This document shows, piece after piece, positions 13,921 to 18,108 of a stretch of DNA of 18,108 bases; position 1 is the first letter of the stretch; each line of letters opens with the position of its first letter. Below the pieces are notes generated by a model. That model was given only the letters and a program-made list of their open reading frames with translations, made no database searches and was not told the DNA's origin. The translations under genes and the position numbers were made by a program. Location: the NCBI GenBank assembly GCA_026387485.1, contig JAPLLQ010000076.1:12261-30368 (forward strand). Direction: 5' to 3'. This stretch comes from Candidatus Omnitrophota bacterium (GTDB lineage Bacteria; Omnitrophota; Gorgyraeia; Gygaellales; Profunditerraquicolaceae).

Positions 13921-14478
13921 TTAACTCTTTAAATGTGAGGGGGTATGCCAACCCCTTTGCTCCTCGTCAAACCTAGATAAAGTTAATTTAGGTATCCTCG
14001 GAGTAATTTTCGCTTCCGCGAAAATTAAGGCGTGGACCGGATTCGAACCGGTGAATAGTTGTTTTGCAGACAACTCCCTTAACCTCTTGGGTACCACGCC
14101 GCTATCTTCTTGCCAGTTAGGATATAACCGAAGAAAATCTAGAAATATTTTGTATTTTCGTTCTAAATATAATTTATTTTCCGTATCTAAATAAATATAT
14201 TTTAACAACGAGATTGCTTCTCTCGTAGAATATTTGATTTGAAAGGCTCTGCTATTCCTGAATACTTTGTGCCTCTTCAATTTTAGGACTAAACTTACGG
14301 TTTCTGACAACTTCTCTAAAAACAAATTACTACCAGATGTAAATGTTACTGAGAGTCTTTTCTTTTTATTGTATATATTAATACAGCCATCTCCGTCTAA
14401 GTAGCCTCTAAGAAAATAAGGCATTTCTCCAGACCATTGTTTAAAAAAATCCTTATTCACTTTATATTTAATGCCCAT
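13921..14478 (-). CDS. LAGLIDADG homing-endonuclease-like protein, internally shortened, reading through tRNA-Cys
   Basis: The ATG at 14478 overlaps the last base of the coaC stop codon (TAATG). Residues 1-125 look like the LAGLIDADG_3-type family: the start KYKVNKDFFKQWSGEM, one LAGLIDADG helix FLRGYLDGDG (22-31) with its acidic residues, SVTFTSGS, IKYSTREAISLLKYIY and the usual ending LRLYPNWQ. Full-length relatives, as I recall them, have about 100 more residues with a first LAGLIDADG helix between the QWSGEM and FLRGY segments; here the two are joined directly, suggesting an in-frame deletion. No stop follows NWQ; codons 127-151 are tRNA-Cys itself and the last 34 codons are spacer, so the tail is probably not meaningful. 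A single motif could still act as a homodimer, but decay is more likely. Confidence 0.72.
   Translation of the reverse strand: MGIKYKVNKDFFKQWSGEMPYFLRGYLDGDGCINIYNKKKRLSVTFTSGSNLFLEKLSETVSLVLKLKRHKVFRNSRAFQIKYSTREAISLLKYIYLDTENKLYLERKYKIFLDFLRLYPNWQEDSGVVPKRLRELSAKQLFTGSNPVHALIFAEAKITPRIPKLTLSRFDEEQRGWHTPSHLKS
14004..14027 (-). other. 10-bp hairpin with a GNRA loop directly 3' of tRNA-Cys
   Basis: TAATTTTCGC (14004-14013) pairs with GCGAAAATTA (14018-14027). On the transcribed strand the loop is GGAA, a GNRA tetraloop. It abuts the mature tRNA 3' end at 14028. There is no U run after it, so it is more likely a processing or stability element than an intrinsic terminator. Confidence 0.55.
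14028..14100 (-). tRNA. tRNA-Cys (GCA)
   Basis: Acceptor GGCGUGG pairs CCACGCC. The anticodon stem GUUGU/ACAAC encloses the loop CUGCAAA with GCA, and the T arm is CCGGUUCGAAUCCGG. The discriminator at 14028 is U, the identity base for cysteine. CCA is not encoded. The whole gene lies inside the reading frame of the LAGLIDADG-like protein on the same strand. Confidence 0.95.
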
Positions 14479-15020
14479 TATTTTAGAATTTTCTGTACTT
14501 CTTTGATGATAGTTTCTACCTCTGCTAAACAACCTAGGCCTGTATCGCCGCAAGCAAGCTTACCTTTTGTTGGCTCAATAAATTTATACCCTAGGGATTT
14601 TAATTTCGCAATATTACCTTGTGTAATTTTATTTTTATACATATTCTCATTCATTGCCGGAGCAATCAAGACCGGAGCTCGAGTAGCCAGAATTACACAA
14701 CTTAATAAATCATCGCAGATGCCGCAGGCGATTTTTGCGATAATATTCGCGGTTGCCGGGGCCACTAAAACCAGGTCGGCAAGTTTAGCTAAAGAAATAT
14801 GTTCTATCTCCCAGGACCCTTGAGAATCAAATAGCCCCCGGTAGACTTGATTCCCGGATAAACTCATGAATACAATCGGCTTAATCAGCTCCTCTGACTC
14901 CGGGGTTTGCACTACTGTCACAGAGTAGCCTGTCTGCTTTAAACGCCGCAGGATATCGCAGGCTTTATAAATAGCGATACTCGCGGTTACTCCTAAAATA
15001 ATATTTTTTTCTCTTGCCAC
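14478..15020 (-). CDS. coaC: Phosphopantothenoylcysteine decarboxylase (CoaC only)
   Basis: The 180-residue flavoprotein of the HFCD family decarboxylates phosphopantothenoylcysteine in coenzyme A synthesis, with FMN. Conserved features are the start IILGVTASIAIYKACDILR, His74 in IEHISLAKLADLVLVAPATA, the PAMNENMY motif (121-128), and Cys157 in the clamp GKLACGDTGLGCLAE. Most bacteria fuse this domain to the CoaB ligase; here the protein stops at the domain boundary and no CoaB is encoded in the window. Instead the LAGLIDADG-like frame begins on the stop codon. Translation starts at GTG, six nt after rpoZ. The yicC-gmk-rpoZ-coaC order is a widely conserved cluster. Confidence 0.93.
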   Translation of the reverse strand: MAREKNIILGVTASIAIYKACDILRRLKQTGYSVTVVQTPESEELIKPIVFMSLSGNQVYRGLFDSQGSWEIEHISLAKLADLVLVAPATANIIAKIACGICDDLLSCVILATRAPVLIAPAMNENMYKNKITQGNIAKLKSLGYKFIEPTKGKLACGDTGLGCLAEVETIIKEVQKILK

Positions 15021-15026
15021 TATAGC

Positions 15027-15236
15027 CTACTCTTTGGTTTTGGTTTTTTTCGCCTCAATCTTGCCTGCGGCAATCTCAAGCAACGCTACAGTAGAGGGTT
15101 TCATCGACGGATTGGCCTCTACCAGTTTAGGCTGGCCTTCGGCAATCTCAAGCGCCCTTCTGGCTGCCAAGTTGACTAGTTTATAAATCGAACCAAGACT
15201 TTTATCTAACAACACTTCTCTCTCCATGTATCCCAT
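15027..15236 (-). CDS. rpoZ: RNA polymerase omega subunit
   Basis: This small protein of 69 residues has the omega pattern: LLDKSLGSIYKLVNLAARRALEIAEG near residues 9-34, then VALLEIAAGKI, and a Lys-rich tail. Omega helps fold and assemble the beta' subunit and contributes to ppGpp response in many bacteria. The identification is supported by position between gmk and coaC. AGGTG precedes the ATG at 15236; the second ATG three codons later is a possible alternative. It lies 16 nt after gmk. Confidence 0.9.
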   Translation of the reverse strand: MGYMEREVLLDKSLGSIYKLVNLAARRALEIAEGQPKLVEANPSMKPSTVALLEIAAGKIEAKKTKTKE

Positions 15237-15252
15237 AAATCACACCTCGCTA

Positions 15253-15852
15253 TTAGCTGATCCCTAATATCTCTTTTAGTATAATCGCCTTCAGCCTCTT
15301 TTTGGCTTTAGTTAAATCTTTATTTACTAAAGCATAATTATACCGATGAGAATTCCTGAGTTCTAATTTGGCTAATTTTAGTCTCCTGTGGACCTCTTCC
15401 TGTTTGGTTTTTGCACAACGAGCCTCTATCCTCCGGCGTAATTCTTTAAGCGCCGGGGGGATAATAAAAACGGTTATCGTATTTTTTGGATAAAGTTTCT
15501 TGATCTTCCGTGCGCCCTTAAAATCAAGGCAGAGAATCACATGCCTGCCTTTGCTCAGGGCTTGCTCCACAAAATCTTTACGGGTGGCGTAATGATAACC
15601 TAAATATTTTGTCCATTCAAGGATTTTTTTATCCCGATTGAGCTGTTGAAATTTTCCCGGGCTTACAAAAAAATAATCCCGGCCTGAATGCTCCTGGGAC
15701 CTCTTACCCCGGGTAGTCACAGATACGGATTTTACCAGTTTATTTCTTAAGTCCCGTTCTCTGAGCAGATTTTTAAGCAGCGTGGTCTTACCTGAGCCTG
15801 AAGGTCCGGAGACAACAAATATTAATCCTTTGATTTTAGGCTTTTTTTTCAC
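15253..15852 (-). CDS. gmk: Guanylate kinase
   Basis: This enzyme of 199 residues phosphorylates GMP to GDP. The P-loop is GPSGSGKT (16-23). The GMP-binding region reads SVSVTTRGKR then GRDYFFVS, and ILEWTKYLGYHYAT supplies the Glu and Tyr that contact guanine. The stretch ILCLDFKGARKI corresponds to the usual LDIDxQGA, with the first aspartate replaced by cysteine and the second kept. The C-terminal LVNKDL element is present. GTG is the start codon and overlaps the yicC TAG by one base (TAGTG), implying translational coupling. Confidence 0.95.
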   Translation of the reverse strand: MKKKPKIKGLIFVVSGPSGSGKTTLLKNLLRERDLRNKLVKSVSVTTRGKRSQEHSGRDYFFVSPGKFQQLNRDKKILEWTKYLGYHYATRKDFVEQALSKGRHVILCLDFKGARKIKKLYPKNTITVFIIPPALKELRRRIEARCAKTKQEEVHRRLKLAKLELRNSHRYNYALVNKDLTKAKKRLKAIILKEILGIS

Positions 15853-16682
15853 TACTCTATATTCTGTACTTGCTCGCGGATCTTCTCAATTGACCCCTTC
15901 ATCTGCAGTACTAGGCTAGAAACCCCCACATCAAATGTTTTAGCGGCCAAAGTATTGGCTTCCCGCTGCATCTCCTGGGCGATAAAATCAAGTTCTTTGC
16001 CTATCGCGGCATCTTTGGTAATTTTGCTTTTGAAATTACGAATATGGAATTGGAGGCGGTCGATCTCTTCGCCGATATCCGTCTCCTTTAAAAATCCGGC
16101 TCTCTCTTCGTCGGTAACAAAAGATTTTAATTTTTCTTTTAGCGACTTTTTAAGCCTTTCCCGGATATTGCCCAGTTTCTCTTTAAGGCTCTCGGCCTGT
16201 TTTTTTAAATACCCCTCTAATGCCCGGCCTTCTTTTGAGCGCGTCTTCACCAGATTATTCAAGGCAATATCAAGCGCCCCCTCAAGGCGCGACCAGAGAC
16301 TCTCAGAAGAAAGTGTCTCCTCTTTAAGCGTAAGCACCCCGGGTAGATTAATTAAGGTATCTAAATTCACTCCCTCTTCAATCTTAAATTCCTGCTTGAT
16401 TTCTTTAATTCTGGCCATATACTTTTTGACCAAGGCCTTATTGATAAAAACATCCCCGGCCTTACTTGTCCCGGAGATATTGATACTGCAAGTAACTCGG
16501 CCCCTTTTAATTTTAGACTCGATGATTCTTTTAATCCTTTCTTCCAGCGATAAAGACCCTTCAGGCAGATGAATTAATATTTCTAAAAACTTGTGGTTAA
16601 TGCTGCGGATCTCGACGCTCACCTTGCCAAAAGGCTTAAGCCCTAATTCGCAACTGCCAAAACCAGTCATACTGCGCAACAT
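15852..16682 (-). CDS. yicC: YicC family endoribonuclease
   Basis: The protein has 276 residues with the family N terminus MLRSMTGFGS and SVEIRSINHKFLEI. The C-terminal DUF1732 region reads EIDRLQFHIRNFKSKI, GKELDFIAQEMQREANTLAA and SIEKIREQVQNIE. YicC proteins of E. coli and Bacillus have been reported as endoribonucleases acting in RNA turnover. The central region is charged and helical. It lies 14 nt after ndk and overlaps gmk by one base, so both are probably made from one message. Confidence 0.95.
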   Translation of the reverse strand: MLRSMTGFGSCELGLKPFGKVSVEIRSINHKFLEILIHLPEGSLSLEERIKRIIESKIKRGRVTCSINISGTSKAGDVFINKALVKKYMARIKEIKQEFKIEEGVNLDTLINLPGVLTLKEETLSSESLWSRLEGALDIALNNLVKTRSKEGRALEGYLKKQAESLKEKLGNIRERLKKSLKEKLKSFVTDEERAGFLKETDIGEEIDRLQFHIRNFKSKITKDAAIGKELDFIAQEMQREANTLAAKTFDVGVSSLVLQMKGSIEKIREQVQNIE

Positions 16683-16696
16683 CTACACTCCGTTCT

Positions 16697-17200
16697 CTAC
16701 GCCCAAATACTTTTTTTATGCTCTTTAACCACAATAGACTTCTTAGGATATAAATCCACGATGATCTCTTCGGGATTAAACCAAAGCTTGATCTCTCTTT
16801 CGGCCTCCGGCTCATTCGAAGAAACATGAATCACGTTTTCGTAGACGCCTGAGGTGGTAATCCTGCCGTAAGAACCTCTGATCGACGTAGATTCCGCTTC
16901 TTCTGGATTAGTCGAACCGGCTAATTCCCGGCATTTTTTAATCGCGTCCTCTCCCCAATATATTAAAGCCATGGCCTTCTTGCGGTCGTGCAACTCGCCT
17001 TGTAAATATTTTACAATCTCCGGAAAAAACGGCTTATCTTTCAGGTGCTTATAATGCTCCTCGGCTAATGCTTTTGAGACCCGGGCCATTTTAGCAGCGA
17101 CAATCTCGAGTTTAGTTTCCGAAAGCCGGGTTAAGATATTCCCGGTTAGGGATTTTTTCAGCCCGTCCGGCTTGATCAAAACTAATACCGCCTGATTCAT
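16697..17200 (-). CDS. ndk: Nucleoside diphosphate kinase, extended variant
   Basis: This 167-residue protein is longer than the usual 140 or so. It has VLVLIKPDGLKKSLTGNIL at the start, the Kpn-type stretch GSTNPEEAESTSIRGSYG, and the active-site His125 in ENVIHVSSNEPEAEREI. The common context after the histidine is GSD; here it is VSS. A C-terminal extension (NPEEIIVDLYPKK to the end) replaces the normal finish. The enzyme balances NTP pools by passing phosphate through the histidine. It starts 2 nt after the parB stop, with GGGGAGG inside the last parB codons as Shine-Dalgarno. Activity is expected because the histidine is kept. Confidence 0.92.
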   Translation of the reverse strand: MNQAVLVLIKPDGLKKSLTGNILTRLSETKLEIVAAKMARVSKALAEEHYKHLKDKPFFPEIVKYLQGELHDRKKAMALIYWGEDAIKKCRELAGSTNPEEAESTSIRGSYGRITTSGVYENVIHVSSNEPEAEREIKLWFNPEEIIVDLYPKKSIVVKEHKKSIWA

Positions 17201-17202
17201 AC

Positions 17203-18051
17203 TTATTTCCCTCCCCTAATAATACCGGCGATTCTTTCCAATTCTTCCTGAGAATAAAACTCAATAAAAATGTGGCCGCGTTTTTTTCTTTTACTAATCC
17301 TCACTTTAGTTGCCAAGGCCTGCTGCAGTTCTTCTTCTAAAACAGCGATGTATGGCTCGCGCACAGAATGTGTTGTGCGCCGCTTTAACCCTTTTGGCCG
17401 ATGTGTCTTGATTAAACTCTCTAATTCCCGGACCGATAAATCTTTTAAGATAACTTCCTGCGCTAACCGGCGCTGTTGATTGGCATCTTCAAGCTCCAGA
17501 AGCGCCCGGCCATGGGCAAAGCTAATTCTTCCTTTTTTCATCTCTTGCTGAATTTCATGGGGCAGCTTTAACAAACGTAGGGTATTAGTAATGGTTACCC
17601 GGGCCTTACCCATTACCTCGCTAATTTTATCCTGAGTGACCTGAAATTTATCAATCAGGTGTTGATAAGCATGCGCCTCTTCAATAGGATTCAAATTTTT
17701 TCTTTGGATATTTTCAATTAAAGCATACTCCAGAGAGTCGCGGTCATCAACATCCTTGACAATAATTGGTATCTCTTTGAGCCCCAAAGATTTACATGCA
17801 CGGAGCCTTCTTTCTCCGGCGATTAATTCATAGTTATCTCCCTTACGCCTGACTAAGAGCGGCTGGATAACCCCTTTTTCTTTTATAGACTGGGCTAATT
17901 CTTCAATGCTTTGGGGATCAAAATCTTCGCGCGGCTGAAAACGATTAGGCTTAATTTGGTCAGATTGGACAAAAATAATTTCGCTTCTTAAACTAGCTTC
18001 TCTCTCCGGAATAAGTGCGCTAATCCCCTTACCTAAGGCTTTTCTTTCCAT
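17203..18051 (-). CDS. parB: Chromosome partitioning protein ParB
   Basis: This 282-residue ParB/Spo0J protein loads onto parS sites as a CTP-dependent clamp and works with ParA in chromosome segregation. The N-terminal KALGKGISALIP is the ParA-contacting segment. The CTP-binding N domain holds NRFQPREDFD (36-45), GVIQPLLVR, and GERRLRA (79-85), followed by ENIQRKNLNPIEEA (113-126). The helix-turn-helix lies in TQDKISEVMGKARVTITNTL (139-158). A basic C-terminal region leads to a short dimerisation domain. The length is typical. The ATG overlaps the stop of the upstream gene by one base and has AAGGAG upstream. No parS site (TGTTTCACGTGAAACA) was seen in the window. Confidence 0.96.
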   Translation of the reverse strand: MERKALGKGISALIPEREASLRSEIIFVQSDQIKPNRFQPREDFDPQSIEELAQSIKEKGVIQPLLVRRKGDNYELIAGERRLRACKSLGLKEIPIIVKDVDDRDSLEYALIENIQRKNLNPIEEAHAYQHLIDKFQVTQDKISEVMGKARVTITNTLRLLKLPHEIQQEMKKGRISFAHGRALLELEDANQQRRLAQEVILKDLSVRELESLIKTHRPKGLKRRTTHSVREPYIAVLEEELQQALATKVRISKRKKRGHIFIEFYSQEELERIAGIIRGGK

Positions 18052-18108
18052 TAATGATCTCCTTCTGATTTCACTACACTGGGGTTTAAGGGCAGGCCTA
18101 AAATCTCC
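18051..18108 (-). CDS. C-terminal end of the gene upstream of parB, probably parA
   Basis: The last 18 codons read EILGLPLNPSVVKSEGDH and stop at TAA (18053-18051), which overlaps the parB ATG by one base. Only position suggests ParA, since parA nearly always precedes parB; the tail itself carries no diagnostic motif. Confidence 0.5.
   Translation of the reverse strand, partial: EILGLPLNPSVVKSEGDH

Noticed and set aside
14004..14027. Intrinsic terminator after tRNA-Cys
   Set aside because: The stem is followed by CTCCGAGG on the transcribed strand rather than a U run.
14479..14553. Longer version of the LAGLIDADG frame starting at 14553
   Set aside because: The extra 25 codons lie out of frame inside the conserved end of coaC, and the ATG at 14478 matches both the family N terminus and the stop-start overlap.
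15955..16572. 205-residue frame on the plus strand opposite yicC
   Set aside because: It is antisense to a well-conserved gene, rich in Ser and Leu as expected of a shadow frame, and has no recognisable domain.

Overview
The window reads as a slice of chromosome from an uncultured bacterium. Every protein-coding gene I can support, the three tRNAs and a probable 6S RNA lie on the minus strand, so transcription runs from high to low coordinates. The moderately AT-rich base composition, the compact core-gene operons, several families of short palindromic repeats, a MetV-like protein and a LAGLIDADG reading frame joined to a tRNA would all fit a candidate phylum of the PVC/Omnitrophota kind. That placement is an inference from overall character, not from a marker phylogeny.

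Right third (18108 to 13640): the C-terminal tail of a gene that is probably parA, then parB, ndk, yicC, gmk, rpoZ and coaC in one tightly spaced run with frequent 1-nt overlaps. CoaC ends where the fused or adjacent CoaB ligase would be expected. Instead there is a short LAGLIDADG homing-endonuclease-like frame that starts on the coaC stop codon and runs without a stop through tRNA-Cys(GCA). tRNA-Leu(UAA) and tRNA-Val(GAC) follow, with hairpin-rich spacers between and after them.

Middle (13630 to 7557): the classical translation operon thrS-infC-rpmI-rplT-pheS-pheT. ThrRS lacks the TGS domain and is preceded by nested palindromes. infC appears to start at a rare AUA codon behind a perfect Shine-Dalgarno. 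Two strong hairpins separate rpmI and rplT. pheT encodes the short form of the beta subunit and is split by a -1 frame disruption in the B5 domain.

Between pheT and the next gene lies an unlabelled, promoter-driven structured RNA of about 185 nt that I read as 6S RNA (ssrS).

Left third (7285 to 1): a secreted DUF2141 protein, a frameshifted alpha/beta hydrolase, rarA/mgsA, then the most striking gene of the window. This is a 1000-residue protein in which a complete elongation factor G follows an N-terminal membrane anchor, a long coiled coil and a charged linker, apparently tethering a translational GTPase to the inner face of the membrane. It is followed by a MetV-like Fe-S/zinc protein, an IscU-type scaffold and the start of 5-formyltetrahydrofolate cyclo-ligase, a small group touching one-carbon and Fe-S metabolism. 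Short palindromic repeats have entered the 3' end of the MetV gene and the start of the cyclo-ligase gene. The two frame disruptions (pheT and the hydrolase) could be real or could be sequence errors.
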